From Corynebacterium sphenisci DSM 44792 (GTDB lineage Bacteria > Actinomycetota > Actinomycetes > Mycobacteriales > Mycobacteriaceae): DNA of 64,000 nt. This document shows, in pieces, positions 1 through 7,714 of this stretch. Made by a program: the position numbers and the translations under genes. Positions within the stretch are counted from its first letter, which is position 1, and every line of letters begins with the position of its first letter. The notes under the pieces are model-generated. The model was given only the letters and a program-made list of their open reading frames with translations, was not told the origin of the DNA and did not search any database. Location: contig NZ_CP009248.1 of assembly GCF_001941505.1 (NCBI RefSeq), positions 186,001-250,000 on the forward strand, read 5' to 3'.

Positions 1-2
1 TG

Positions 3-161
3 CTCGCCCCGGACGGCACCGTGCTCGGCGTGATCTTCGGCGCCGGGATCGGGGTCGCCGAACGCGGCTACGCGCTCACCGCCGCCGAGGCCACCGCCCA
101 CCTCGGCGCCGCCGGCGGCGCGGTCGACCCGGTGGACACCATGGAGTGCGTGGCGCACTGA
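3..161 (+). CDS. C-terminus of a MarP-like membrane serine protease (partial)
   Basis: The last 52 codons of a gene whose 5' part lies outside the window. The readable end contains PDGTVLGVIFGAG followed by GYALTAAEA, which resembles the final beta-strands of the trypsin-like periplasmic protease MarP (Rv3671c type). In that family a membrane-anchored trypsin fold acts in the periplasm in acid and oxidative stress. The catalytic residues are not in the window, so activity cannot be judged. The neighbours support the call: the hydrolase and holin-like genes on the opposite strand match the Rv3670-Rv3669 position next to marP. The protein ends in a short Cys- and His-containing tail (ECVAH). 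Family is inferred from motif and context only. Confidence 0.6.
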   Translation, partial: LAPDGTVLGVIFGAGIGVAERGYALTAAEATAHLGAAGGAVDPVDTMECVAH

Positions 162-181
162 ACCGCCCCGGCGGGGGAGAC

Positions 182-187
182 TAGGCT
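182..187 (+). promoter_or_regulatory. -10 element of the methyltransferase gene
   Basis: TAGGCT with a predicted transcription start near 194, giving a leader of about 49 nt. A clear AAGGAGG-type ribosome site follows at about 228-234, before the ATG at 243. Unlike many neighbours this gene would have a leader. Confidence 0.45.
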
Positions 188-242
188 GAACCCCGCCCCG
201 GCGCGGCCCACGCACCGGGGGAGGCGAAGGAGGGCGGAGGCC

Positions 243-1079
243 ATGGCCGAGGCGGGACAGCGCGCCGGCACCTTCGGGGGCATCGATCCGGGGCCCCGCG
301 GGGCGGCCGCCGCCGGGTACTGGGACGCCCGCGCCGAGGGCTTCGCCCGCTCCCAGGACGCCGATGACGGGGTGCTCGTCGGCTGCGTGCTCTCCCGGGT
401 GGCCCGGCACGCCGATCTCGCCGGGGCCCGGGTGCTCGACGTCGGCGCCGGGGCGGGCCGCTACGGGCTGGCCATGGCGGCGGCCGCGGAGCACGTCACC
501 CTCACCGACGTCTCCCCGGGGATGCTCGCCGCCGCCGCGGAGCGCGCCGCCGCCCGCGGCCTGGCCAACGTGGACCTGGTGCGGGCGGACTGGGCCGCCG
601 CGGACCTCGCCGGGCTGGGCTGGGCGGGCGCCTTCGACCTGGTCTTCGCCTCCATGGTGCCGGCGCTGCGCGAGCCCGCCGCCCTGGACAAGCTCGCCGC
701 CGCCTCCCGGGGCCTGGTCGCGGTCAACCAGATCACCCGCGACGGCGATGACGTCGCCGGGCACATCCGCGACGTGCTGGGCCTCGCCGACCACCCGGAC
801 CCGCACAACGACCCCGCCTTCGTCTCCGACGTGGTGCGCCACCTCGCCGCCCGCGGGGTGGGCTGCGTGGTGGAGGAGCCGGAGACCATCGTGGAGCGCG
901 GCTACGCCTTCGAGGACCTGCTGGCCCGCTACGCGGGCCGCTTCGAGGAGGCCGCCCGCCGGGCCGGGACCGGCCTGCGCGAGGTGCTGGAGCCGCTGCG
1001 CAGCCGGCATGGGGAGCTCATCCCGGTGCGCCGGCATACCCGCACCGGGCTCATCATCTTCCGCGGCGAGGCCGGCTGA
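243..1079 (+). CDS. class I SAM-dependent methyltransferase
   Basis: 278 residues. The glycine-rich SAM-binding motif I (VLDVGAGAGRYGLAMA) lies near residues 66-81, and an acidic motif II-like stretch (VTLTDVSPGML) follows, as in class I methyltransferases with a Rossmann fold. The N-terminal GYWDARAEGFARSQ segment resembles small-molecule methyltransferases of the UbiE/type 11 group. The substrate cannot be read from sequence. The ATG is chosen because a good AAGGAGG precedes it. The gene stands alone, convergent with the hydrolase gene on the other strand (6-nt gap), and is not part of the marP neighbourhood I recall from mycobacteria, so it may be a lineage-specific insertion. Overlapping frames on both strands are G+C shadows. 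Confidence 0.85.
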   Translation: MAEAGQRAGTFGGIDPGPRGAAAAGYWDARAEGFARSQDADDGVLVGCVLSRVARHADLAGARVLDVGAGAGRYGLAMAAAAEHVTLTDVSPGMLAAAAERAAARGLANVDLVRADWAAADLAGLGWAGAFDLVFASMVPALREPAALDKLAAASRGLVAVNQITRDGDDVAGHIRDVLGLADHPDPHNDPAFVSDVVRHLAARGVGCVVEEPETIVERGYAFEDLLARYAGRFEEAARRAGTGLREVLEPLRSRHGELIPVRRHTRTGLIIFRGEAG

Positions 1080-1085
1080 GCCCCG

Positions 1086-2090
1086 CTAGCGGGGCCGGCG
1101 GCCGCATTCCGCGGCGAAGGCGAGCAGCTCCGCGGTGACCTCCGCGGGGGCCTCCAGCTGCGGGAAATGGCCCACCCCGGCGAGGATCGCCGGTTCCCGC
1201 ACGACACCGCCGTCATCGGCGGAGACCGCCAGCCGGGCCGCGGCGCGGAGCAGCGCCGGCGGGGCCACCGGGTCCACCGCCCCGCCGAGGATCCGGATCG
1301 GGGGCACCCCGCCGATGGAGCGGGCCACGTGCCCGGCCTCCTGCAGCCGGTGCACCCAGGCCCGCCGGCCCCCGGCGCGCAGGCCCACCAGCCAGGCGAT
1401 GTGCCGGGCGGCGGGGCGGCGGGCGCCCAGCGCCAGACTGGCCCGGTGCAGCCGGAGCGCCTCGGCGAACCCGGGGGAGGAGCGGAAGGCGGGCCCGGCC
1501 AGGGCCAGCGCCGCCGCCGCCGGATCCGCCGCCGCGCCGCGGGGCCGGGGGCCGGGCAGCGCCAGGATCCGGGCCAGGTGCAGCGCCCGGCGGGCGAAGC
1601 GGTGCCGGGGGGCCGCGGCGAGCAGCCGGGTGCCGGACCAGAGCAGCGGGTGCGGGGCGGCGAGGACGGCCACCCCGCGCAGCAGCCCGGGATGCCGGGC
1701 GGCCATGGTCCAGGCGAGCACCCCGCCCAGGCCATGCCCGATGACCAGGGCCCGGTCGTGGCCGAGGGCCCGGATCAGCCCGGCCATGTCATCGGCGGCG
1801 ACGTCGGCGCGGTAGCCGGAGGGGGTGCGGTCGGAGGTGCCCCAGCCGCGCAGCGAGGCGGCGACCGCATGATGGCCGGCGGCGGCGAGGGCGGGCAGCT
1901 GGGCCCGCCAGTCGAACCAGCCGCCGGTGGCGCCGTGCAACAGGAGGATCAGCGGATCGGCGGGATCCCCGCAGTCGGCGACGTGCAGGCGCTGGCCCCG
2001 GGTGTGCACCTGCCGGTGCGTCCAGGGGCCGGCGGCCAGCAGCTCCTCCACCCGCGGGGCGGGGCGGTGACCCGCGGTGCCGGGGTGCAC
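1086..2090 (-). CDS. alpha/beta-hydrolase fold protein (EphE-like), nucleophile replaced by Gly
   Basis: 334 residues with a clear alpha/beta-hydrolase layout: the oxyanion-hole motif HGATGGW near residue 52, a nucleophile elbow at 118-122, a lid region in the middle and a late histidine in GVGHFPQLEAP. The elbow reads GHGLG, so residue 120, normally Ser (esterases) or Asp (epoxide hydrolases), is Gly. The family in this position (Rv3670, annotated as a possible epoxide hydrolase) is a cytoplasmic hydrolase of unknown substrate. Loss of the nucleophile suggests a non-hydrolytic role or an unusual mechanism; this is inference. The gene follows the holin-like gene by 4 nt and is probably co-transcribed with it. 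Confidence 0.8.
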   Translation of the reverse strand: MHPGTAGHRPAPRVEELLAAGPWTHRQVHTRGQRLHVADCGDPADPLILLLHGATGGWFDWRAQLPALAAAGHHAVAASLRGWGTSDRTPSGYRADVAADDMAGLIRALGHDRALVIGHGLGGVLAWTMAARHPGLLRGVAVLAAPHPLLWSGTRLLAAAPRHRFARRALHLARILALPGPRPRGAAADPAAAALALAGPAFRSSPGFAEALRLHRASLALGARRPAARHIAWLVGLRAGGRRAWVHRLQEAGHVARSIGGVPPIRILGGAVDPVAPPALLRAAARLAVSADDGGVVREPAILAGVGHFPQLEAPAEVTAELLAFAAECGRRPR

Positions 2091-2094
2091 CGGG

Positions 2095-2619
2095 CTAGGT
2101 GTAGAGGCCCGGCTCGTCGTCGCGGTGGGCGACGCCCTTGGCGGAGCCGTCCTTGCCCGGGATGACCTGCTTGAGATCCTGCACGCTGGCGATGGTCTTC
2201 TTCGGCGCGCCCACCTTCTTGACCTTCTTCAGGCCCAGCAGCGCGAACACCCCGGCGATGACCAGCATCAGCACGAAGGTGATCAGGAACCCGGCCCACA
2301 GGGGCAGCCACTCCGCGATGAGGGCGGAGAGGAAGAGGAAGAGGAAGAAGGTGGAGTACAGGGCGATGACCCCGGCGACGGCGAAGAACCCGCCGCCCAT
2401 CGCGCCCTTCTTCGCCTCCTGGGCCAGCTCCGCCTTGGCCAGCTCCATCTCGGAGCGCACCAGGGAGGAGATCTGCTGGCTGGCGTCCTGCACCAGGGTG
2501 CCGATCCCGGCGGTGCCCCGGGCGTGGGTGTCCACGTCCGACAGCGGGATGGCGCTCACCCGCGGCGACAGCTCGCTGTCGCCGTCGGTGAATAGACCCT
2601 TGTTCTCGTCGCTGCTCAC
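2095..2619 (-). CDS. phage holin superfamily III-like membrane protein (Rv3669 type)
   Basis: 174 residues. Two adjacent hydrophobic segments lie in the middle (FFAVAGVIALYSTFFLFLFL and LWAGFLITFVLMLVIAGVFAL), preceded by an amphipathic helical stretch (LVRSEMELAKAELAQEAKKG) and followed by a basic tail, the arrangement of the putative Actinobacterial holin-X/DUF1469 family. Despite the name, this is a conserved chromosomal protein and no prophage genes are nearby. Function is unknown. I start at GTG 2619 because AGGAGG sits six bases before it; a longer frame to 2703 exists but lacks such a site. First gene of a probable two-gene unit with the alpha/beta-hydrolase gene. Confidence 0.75.
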   Translation of the reverse strand: MSSDENKGLFTDGDSELSPRVSAIPLSDVDTHARGTAGIGTLVQDASQQISSLVRSEMELAKAELAQEAKKGAMGGGFFAVAGVIALYSTFFLFLFLSALIAEWLPLWAGFLITFVLMLVIAGVFALLGLKKVKKVGAPKKTIASVQDLKQVIPGKDGSAKGVAHRDDEPGLYT

Positions 2620-2740
2620 GTGCGTCCTCCTGGGTTTTCGTTGGCGGGCGTGCCGTTGACTCCATGCGATGATACCCGCCACCGGCCCCGCCGCCACGGG
2701 CACCGGCGGGATCGGGGTGAAATGGACCGGGCCGGGCGCC

Positions 2741-2746
2741 TATCGT
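2741..2746 (+). promoter_or_regulatory. leaderless -10 element (Fic-like gene)
   Basis: TATCGT, then 8 nt, then ATG at 2755. No ribosome-binding site is visible, consistent with a leaderless transcript. Confidence 0.5.
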
Positions 2747-2754
2747 GGGGCCCC

Positions 2755-3525
2755 ATGGACCCCGCCGCCCGCCCCGATCCGCTCGGCCCGCTGATGGACC
2801 TCGACGGCGTCGCCGAGGCCGCCGCGGAGGCCGCCGACGCCCTCGCCGCGGTGCACCGGCACAAGGTGAACCTGCGCAAATGGTCGATCACCGGGGCCGA
2901 GGCGGTGCTGCGCGGGGCGCGGGCCTCGGCCTGGCTGGCCGGGGCGGACCCGGCCATCCCGGCCGACGGGATCGTCTCCGACCCGCTGCTCGCCGCGGCG
3001 CTGCGGGTGGCCGACCCGCTGTCCCCGGAGGCGATCGGGGAGACCGCCCGCACCTGGCGGCGGGCCCCGCTGCAGGTGCTCGCCCGGTTCGCGGTGCTCG
3101 CCGGGGGCGACTCCGGCGGGGACCGCGACGCCGGCCGGCCGGTGGGCGACGGGCGGCTGTCCGCCGCGATGAAGGAGCGCCGGCTGCACCTGCTCGGCGA
3201 ACTCGTCGCCGGCGGCAGCGCGGTCCCGCCGGCGGTGCTCTCCGGGGTGGTGCACGGGGAACTGCTCGCGCTGCGGCCCTTCGCCGCGGACAACGGGATC
3301 ATCGCCCGGGCGGCCTCCCGGCTGGCCACGGTCGCCGGCGGGGTGGACCCGCGGGGGCTGGGGGTGCCGGAGTCGCGCTGGTCGAAGCGCCGCCGCGCCT
3401 ACGCCGAGGCCGCCCGCGGATTCGCCGGGGGCTCCCCGGAGGGGGTGCGCGCCTTCCTGCTGCTGCACCTGGAGGGCCTGGCCGCCGGGGCCGCGGAGGC
3501 CCGGTCCATCGCCGAGGCGGTGTGA
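2755..3525 (+). CDS. Fic-fold-like conserved actinobacterial protein (Rv3662c position), catalytic motif degenerate
   Basis: 256 residues, the size and neighbourhood of mycobacterial Rv3662c. The segment RPFAADNGIIAR (174-185) aligns with the Fic motif HPFxxGNGRxxR but has Arg for the catalytic His, Asp for the Gly of GNG and Ile for the first Arg, keeping Phe, Asn, Gly and the final Arg. True Fic enzymes transfer AMP or similar groups to proteins; without the His this one is unlikely to do so. The protein is otherwise Ala-rich and helical, without signal peptide or membrane segment. Start at 2755 rests on the -10-like element 8 nt upstream. It is convergent with the HAD phosphatase gene (7-nt gap). 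Fic relationship is my inference from one motif. Confidence 0.65.
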   Translation: MDPAARPDPLGPLMDLDGVAEAAAEAADALAAVHRHKVNLRKWSITGAEAVLRGARASAWLAGADPAIPADGIVSDPLLAAALRVADPLSPEAIGETARTWRRAPLQVLARFAVLAGGDSGGDRDAGRPVGDGRLSAAMKERRLHLLGELVAGGSAVPPAVLSGVVHGELLALRPFAADNGIIARAASRLATVAGGVDPRGLGVPESRWSKRRRAYAEAARGFAGGSPEGVRAFLLLHLEGLAAGAAEARSIAEAV

Positions 3526-3532
3526 ACCGGCC

Positions 3533-4384
3533 TCAGCCGCGCCGGCGCAGCAGCGCCACCGACCCGGCCAGCAGGGCCGCCGCCGCGGCGGCCCCGGCCA
3601 CCCCGGCCCGGCGCCGGCCGCCGAAGAGCGGCACCGGGTTGCGGAACACCCGCACCGGCCAGCCCCGGTCCGCGGCGATCCGGCGCAGCGCCCGGTCCGG
3701 GTTCACCGCCACCGGATGGCCCACCGCCGCCAGCATCGGCTCATCGGTGGCCGAATCCGAGTAGGCCCAGCAGCGGTCCAGGTCGTAGCCGCGGCGCTCG
3801 GCGAGCCCGCGCAGCGCCCCCGACTTGTTCGCGCCCCGGCAGAAGAAGGTCACCCCGCCGGTGTACACCCCGTCGACGACCTCCAGATCGGTGGCGATCA
3901 CGTCGGCCGGGTCGACCACCCCGATGGCGGCGACGATGGGCTCCACGATCTCCCGGGCGGAGGCGGAGATCACCACCACGTCATGGCCCAGGGTGCGGTG
4001 GTGCCGGATCAGGTCCACCGCCTCGGCGTAGACGTAGGGGGAGATCACCCGGTGCAGGGACTCCCCGGCGATCCGGCGCACGTCGGCGGCCCGCCAGCCG
4101 GTGACCATCGCGGCGAGCTGATCCCGGGCGGACTCCAGCTGATCGGCGTCATGGCCGGTGGACAGGTACATCGCCTGGGCCAGGGCCATCTGCACCACCC
4201 CGCCGGTGGTGAGCATCCCGGACTCCATGAAGGGCCGGCCGAAGGCGTAGGCGGAGCTGCGCGCGATGATGGTCTTGTCCAGGTCGAAGAAGGCCGCCAC
4301 CCGGGGCCGCCGGGCGGGCGCGCCGGCCCCGGCCGCGGCGTCCCCGGCCGCGGCGGGCGGGCCGGCCCGATCCTGCGCTTCCAC
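3533..4384 (-). CDS. HAD-IB family phosphatase, SerB-like (Rv3661 type)
   Basis: 283 residues with all four HAD motifs: FFDLDKT (nucleophile Asp and general acid Asp), VVISASARE, the Lys of GANKSGALR, and YSDSATDEPML. This subfamily resembles phosphoserine phosphatase but its substrate is unproven. A short C-terminal hydrophobic helix (GAAAAAALLAGSVALL) followed by RRRG suggests tail anchoring to the membrane. GTG 4384 is chosen because TAGGAT ends 7 nt upstream; the longer frame to 4528 would run through the promoter region of the opposite strand. The gene is divergent from the 6C RNA and Tad genes, the same arrangement as Rv3661/Rv3660c. Confidence 0.85.
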   Translation of the reverse strand: MEAQDRAGPPAAAGDAAAGAGAPARRPRVAAFFDLDKTIIARSSAYAFGRPFMESGMLTTGGVVQMALAQAMYLSTGHDADQLESARDQLAAMVTGWRAADVRRIAGESLHRVISPYVYAEAVDLIRHHRTLGHDVVVISASAREIVEPIVAAIGVVDPADVIATDLEVVDGVYTGGVTFFCRGANKSGALRGLAERRGYDLDRCWAYSDSATDEPMLAAVGHPVAVNPDRALRRIAADRGWPVRVFRNPVPLFGGRRRAGVAGAAAAAALLAGSVALLRRRG

Positions 4385-4391
4385 CCCTCCG

Positions 4392-4397
4392 ATCCTA
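4392..4397 (-). promoter_or_regulatory. leaderless -10 element (HAD phosphatase gene)
   Basis: On the minus strand TAGGAT, 7 nt, then GTG at 4384. GGAGG also occurs in the spacer, but too close to the start codon for a normal ribosome site. Confidence 0.5.
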
Positions 4398-4456
4398 GTC
4401 AGCCGGGGCCGATCATGACGGCTGCCGCGGGGTGCGCGGAAAAACCGGGTTCGGGC

Positions 4457-4485
4457 TTGGCAGCGCCGGGCCGCTGTGCCATACT
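4457..4485 (+). promoter_or_regulatory. sigma-A-type promoter of the 6C RNA
   Basis: TTGGCA at 4457-4462, a 17-bp spacer, CATACT at 4480-4485. Among the best matches to TTGACA-N17-TATAAT in the window. Predicted start about 4492, just before the C-rich hairpins. Confidence 0.75.
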
Positions 4486-4491
4486 GTGTGT

Positions 4492-4590
4492 GGCTGGCCC
4501 CGATATACCGTGCGGCCGCCCCCGGCACACCCCCCCGAGGCCGGGTTACAGACGCCCCGCGCTAATCCCCCCCCAGCGCGGGGCGTCGCT
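4492..4590 (+). ncRNA. 6C RNA (actinobacterial small RNA; B11 in M. tuberculosis)
   Basis: Two stem-loops with runs of C in their loops, the defining feature of 6C RNA. First: CCCGGC (4521-4526) pairs with GCCGGG (4540-4545), loop with seven consecutive C. Second: a perfect 13-bp stem (4551-4563 with 4575-4587) around an 11-nt loop holding eight C. A consensus-like promoter lies immediately upstream. The position is diagnostic: in M. tuberculosis B11/6C lies between Rv3660c (CpaE-like) and Rv3661 (HAD phosphatase), and here it lies between their counterparts on the strand of the CpaE-like gene. C-rich loops are thought to pair with G-rich ribosome sites of target mRNAs. No U-tract follows the second stem, so the exact 3' end, and whether some transcripts read on into the pilus operon, are open. 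The 314-bp gap 4385-4698 is explained by this RNA and its promoter. Confidence 0.88.
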
Positions 4591-4698
4591 ATGCGCGCAC
4601 CCCGGCCGCGTCCACACTCCGCGGCCGGTCCACACCCGGCGGCCCCGCGCGGGTGCGGTGCGCGCGGCCGGCGCGGCGGCGGGCCACCATCGGCGGCC

Positions 4699-5802
4699 AT
4701 GAGCCCCGCAGACCCCGCCGCGCAGGAGATCCTCATCGCCGTCGCCGACCCGGACCTGGCCCAGGAGGCCGCCGCGGTCGCCGCCGCCGGCGGCTACGCC
4801 GCGCTCGCCGAACCGGAGCCGGATCCGGCCGGGGCGGCGTGGCGCCGGGCCGCGGCGATCCTGCTCGACGCCGGCGCCGCCGCCGGGGTCGCCGACCGCG
4901 GGCCCGGGATCCGCCGGGAGCGGGTGTTCCTGGTGCACGCCGACGGCGCGGAGCCGGATCTGCGCGCCGCCCTGGCCGCCGGCGCCGAGGACGCGCTGGC
5001 GCTGCCCGCCGAGGGCGCGGAGCTGGTCCGCCGGCTCGGCCGGCCCGGGGCCCCGGCCGCCGGCGCCGGGGTCGCCCTGGCGTGCATCGGCGCGGTCGGC
5101 GGGGCCGGGGCCAGCGTGCTCGCCGCGGCCTGCGCCCTGCACTGCGCGGAATCGGCGCCCACCGCGCTGATCGACGCCGACGAGCTCTCCGGGGGCGCGG
5201 ACCTGCTGCTCGGGGTGGAGCACCTGCCCGGGCTGCGCTGGCCGGAGCTGCGCGCCGGGGAGGGCCGGATGGAGGCCGCCCCGCTGCTCGCCGCGCTGCC
5301 CGGGCACGACTGGTCCACCGGCGGCCCGGCGGTGCTCACCGGCCCGCGCAGCCGGGACGGGGCGGACTGGGCGGTGGCCCCGGCGGCGCTGGCCGCGGTG
5401 GTGGACGCGCTGCTCGCCGACGGCGGGGCCGCGGTGGTGGACCTGCCCCGCACCGGGGCGGTGGTGGAGGTCGCCGCCGCCCGGGCGGATCTGGTGGTCG
5501 TGGCGGTGCCGCCCACGGTGCGCGGGGTCGCGGCCGCCGCCCGGCAGGCCCGCCGGCTGCGCGGCCTCGGCGCGGACCCGGCGGCGGTGCTGTGCGGGCC
5601 TGCCCCCGGCGGGGTGGCCGCCGCGGACGTGGAGTACGCCACCGGGCTGCCGGTGCTCGCCCGGCTGCCCCGGATCCGGGGCCTGGCCGCGGAAATCGAG
5701 GCCGTCGGGCTGGACCGCAGCCTGGTCCGGCTGGTCGACGCGGTGGAGCCGGTGCTCGCCGCGGTGGACCGGCCCGCCGCCCGCCGCGGGGGCGCCCGGT
5801 GA
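4699..5802 (+). CDS. CpaE/Ssd-like MinD-superfamily protein of the Tad operon (Rv3660c type)
   Basis: 367 residues. An N-terminal receiver-like region (about 1-120) precedes a MinD/ParA-like region beginning at VALACIGAVGGAGASVLAAA near residue 131; the deviant Walker A has lost the usual Lys signature (AVGGAGAS instead of KGGVGKT), so ATP binding may be altered. In Tad systems CpaE helps place the secretion complex; the mycobacterial homologue is linked to septum-site control. First gene of the Tad operon: its TGA overlaps the GTG of tadA (GTGA). ATG 4699 was chosen as the first start after the 6C RNA; the longer frame from 4432 runs through that RNA. No strong ribosome site is seen. Confidence 0.8.
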   Translation: MSPADPAAQEILIAVADPDLAQEAAAVAAAGGYAALAEPEPDPAGAAWRRAAAILLDAGAAAGVADRGPGIRRERVFLVHADGAEPDLRAALAAGAEDALALPAEGAELVRRLGRPGAPAAGAGVALACIGAVGGAGASVLAAACALHCAESAPTALIDADELSGGADLLLGVEHLPGLRWPELRAGEGRMEAAPLLAALPGHDWSTGGPAVLTGPRSRDGADWAVAPAALAAVVDALLADGGAAVVDLPRTGAVVEVAAARADLVVVAVPPTVRGVAAAARQARRLRGLGADPAAVLCGPAPGGVAAADVEYATGLPVLARLPRIRGLAAEIEAVGLDRSLVRLVDAVEPVLAAVDRPAARRGGAR

Positions 5803-6947
5803 GCGCGCCGGCGGGGGAGGCGGAGCTGCTGGCCCGGGTGCGCCGCCGGCTGGCCGATGATCCGGCCGCGGCGACCGCCACCGCGGATCTCGCCGCGGCG
5901 GTGCGCGCGGAGACCGGCGGGGTGATCGGGGACGCGGCGCTGCTGCGCCTGCTGCGCCGGCTGCGCGGGGAGCTCGCCGGGGCGGGGCCGCTGGACCCGC
6001 TGCTGCGGCTGCCCGGGGTCACCGACGTGGTGGTCACCGCCCCGGACCGGGTGTGGCTGGACCGGGGCGCCGGGATGGAGCCGGCCGGGGTGTCCTTCGC
6101 CTCCGATGCGGAGGTGCGCGCCCTGGCGGTGCGCCTGGCCGGGGCCTGCGGCCGCCGCCTGGACGACGCCCGGCCCTTCGCGGACGCGCACCTGCCCGGC
6201 GGGATCGGCGGCGCCGGGGTGCGGGTGCACGCGGCGCTCTCCCCGCCGGCGGCCGGGGCCACCCAGCTCAGCCTGCGGGTGCTGCACCGGGCCCGGCGGG
6301 GCCTGGCCGAGCTCGCCGCGGCCGGGTTCGCGCCCCCGGAGGCGGTCGCCGCGCTGCGCCGGCTGGTCGCCGCCCGGGCCTCCCTGCTCATCGTCGGCGG
6401 CACCGGCGCGGGCAAGACCACCCTGCTGGCGGCGCTGCTCGCCGAGGCGGACCCGGCGGAGCGGATCCTGTGCATCGAGGACACCCCGGAGCTCGCCCCG
6501 GCGCACCCCCATGTGGTGCACCTGCTCACCCGGGCGGCGAACGTGGAGGGCGCCGGGGCCATCGACCGCGCCGAACTGCTCCGGCAGGCGCTGCGGATGC
6601 GCCCGGACCGGGTGGTCGTCGGCGAGGTCCGGGGCGCGGAGGTGGTGGATCTGCTCGCCGCCCTGAACACCGGGCACGAGGGCGGCGCGGGCACCCTGCA
6701 CGCCAACGGCATCGCCGAGGCCCCGGCCCGGCTGGCCGCCCTGGGCGCGCTCGGCGGCCTGGACCGGGCGGCCCTGGAGGCCCAGGTCGCCGCGGCGGTG
6801 CGGGTGATCCTGGCGGTGCGGCGGCGCGGCGGCCGCCGGGAGCTCGCCGCCATCGGGCTGCCCGAGCGGTCCGCCGGCGGACTGCGGGTGCGCCCGGCGT
6901 GGACCGCCGGCGCCGGCCCCGGCCCGGCCTGGGCGGAGCTGCCGTGA
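5799..6947 (+). CDS. tadA: TadA-family secretion ATPase (CpaF-like)
   Basis: 382 residues. The type II/IV secretion ATPase core is complete: Walker A IVGGTGAGKTTLLA near residue 200, ASP-box-type ILCIEDTPELAPAHPHVV, the His-box region with LRMRPDRVVVGEVRGAEV, and TGHEGGAGTLHANG. It powers assembly and retraction of Flp/Tad pili at the inner face of the cytoplasmic membrane, working with TadB and TadC. GTG start overlaps the upstream stop by four bases and its own stop overlaps the tadB start, so translation is coupled. Length is typical of actinobacterial TadA. Confidence 0.9.
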   Translation: MSAPAGEAELLARVRRRLADDPAAATATADLAAAVRAETGGVIGDAALLRLLRRLRGELAGAGPLDPLLRLPGVTDVVVTAPDRVWLDRGAGMEPAGVSFASDAEVRALAVRLAGACGRRLDDARPFADAHLPGGIGGAGVRVHAALSPPAAGATQLSLRVLHRARRGLAELAAAGFAPPEAVAALRRLVAARASLLIVGGTGAGKTTLLAALLAEADPAERILCIEDTPELAPAHPHVVHLLTRAANVEGAGAIDRAELLRQALRMRPDRVVVGEVRGAEVVDLLAALNTGHEGGAGTLHANGIAEAPARLAALGALGGLDRAALEAQVAAAVRVILAVRRRGGRRELAAIGLPERSAGGLRVRPAWTAGAGPGPAWAELP

Positions 6948-7714
6948 ACGGCCCCGCCCCCGGTCTGCTGCTGCTCGCCGGGGCCGCCCTGGCCTGGCCC
7001 GCGCCCCGGCCGGTGGCCCGGCTCGGCACCGCCCCGGCCCGGCGCCGGCCCCCGGCGGGCTGGTGGGCGCCGCCGGCCGCGGCGGCCACCCTCGCCGCGG
7101 GCGCCCCGGTGGCGCTGGCGGCGATGCTCATCGCGGCCACCGCGGTGCACGTGCTCCGCGGGATCCGGCGCCGCCGGCGCCGGGAGGCCGAGCTCGCCGA
7201 CCTCGCCGCGGTGGCCGAGGCGCTGGCCGCGGGCCTGCGCGCCGGCGCCCCCGCCCCGGCCGCCCTGGCCGCCGCCGCGGAGGGGATCCCCGGGCCGGTG
7301 GGGGCGGCGGTGGCCCGCGCCGCGGCCCGGGCCCGGCTCGGCGGCTCCGCGGCCGCCGAACTGGCAGCCGCCGGGCTCCCGGGGCTGCGCGGCCTCGCCG
7401 CGGCCTGGGCGCTCGCCGAGGCCCACGGGCTGCCCCTGGCGGAGATCGCCGAGGGGGTGCGCGCCGACGCCGCCGGCCGGGCCGCGCACCGCTCCCGGGT
7501 GGCCGCCGCCCTGGCCGGGCCGCGCACCACGATCGCGATCCTGGCGGCGCTGCCGGCGGCCGGGCTGGCCATGGGCGCCGGACTCGGCGCGGACCCGGTG
7601 GGCTTCCTCACCGCCGGCTGGGGCTCCGCGGTGCTGCTTACCGGGGTGGGCCTCGGCTGCGCCGGGGTGGTCTGGTCGGGGCGGATCCTCGACGGCGCCC
7701 GGGAGCCGCGATGA
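6944..7714 (+). CDS. tadB: TadB-like inner-membrane platform protein
   Basis: 256 residues. Hydrophobic segments at the N-terminus and near APVALAAMLIAATAVHVL and, after a cytoplasmic helical domain, two C-terminal segments (TTIAILAALPAAGLAMGAG and WGSAVLLTGVGLGCAGVVW) match the T2SSF architecture of TadB. Together with TadC it forms the membrane platform on which TadA acts. Start GTG overlaps the tadA stop (GTGA); the 3' end overlaps the tadC ATG. Shorter than proteobacterial TadB, as is usual for actinobacteria. Composition is extreme (Ala, Gly, Arg rich), so profile scores may be weak. Confidence 0.75.
   Translation: MNGPAPGLLLLAGAALAWPAPRPVARLGTAPARRRPPAGWWAPPAAAATLAAGAPVALAAMLIAATAVHVLRGIRRRRRREAELADLAAVAEALAAGLRAGAPAPAALAAAAEGIPGPVGAAVARAAARARLGGSAAAELAAAGLPGLRGLAAAWALAEAHGLPLAEIAEGVRADAAGRAAHRSRVAAALAGPRTTIAILAALPAAGLAMGAGLGADPVGFLTAGWGSAVLLTGVGLGCAGVVWSGRILDGAREPR

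Noticed and set aside
2095..2619. Prophage remnant suggested by the holin-like gene
   Set aside because: The family is a chromosomal actinobacterial protein; no endolysin, integrase or structural genes are near.
4794..7489. Long antisense frames (635 and 717 residues) over the Tad operon
   Set aside because: Low-complexity Arg/Ala/Ser translations opposite genes with clear motifs.
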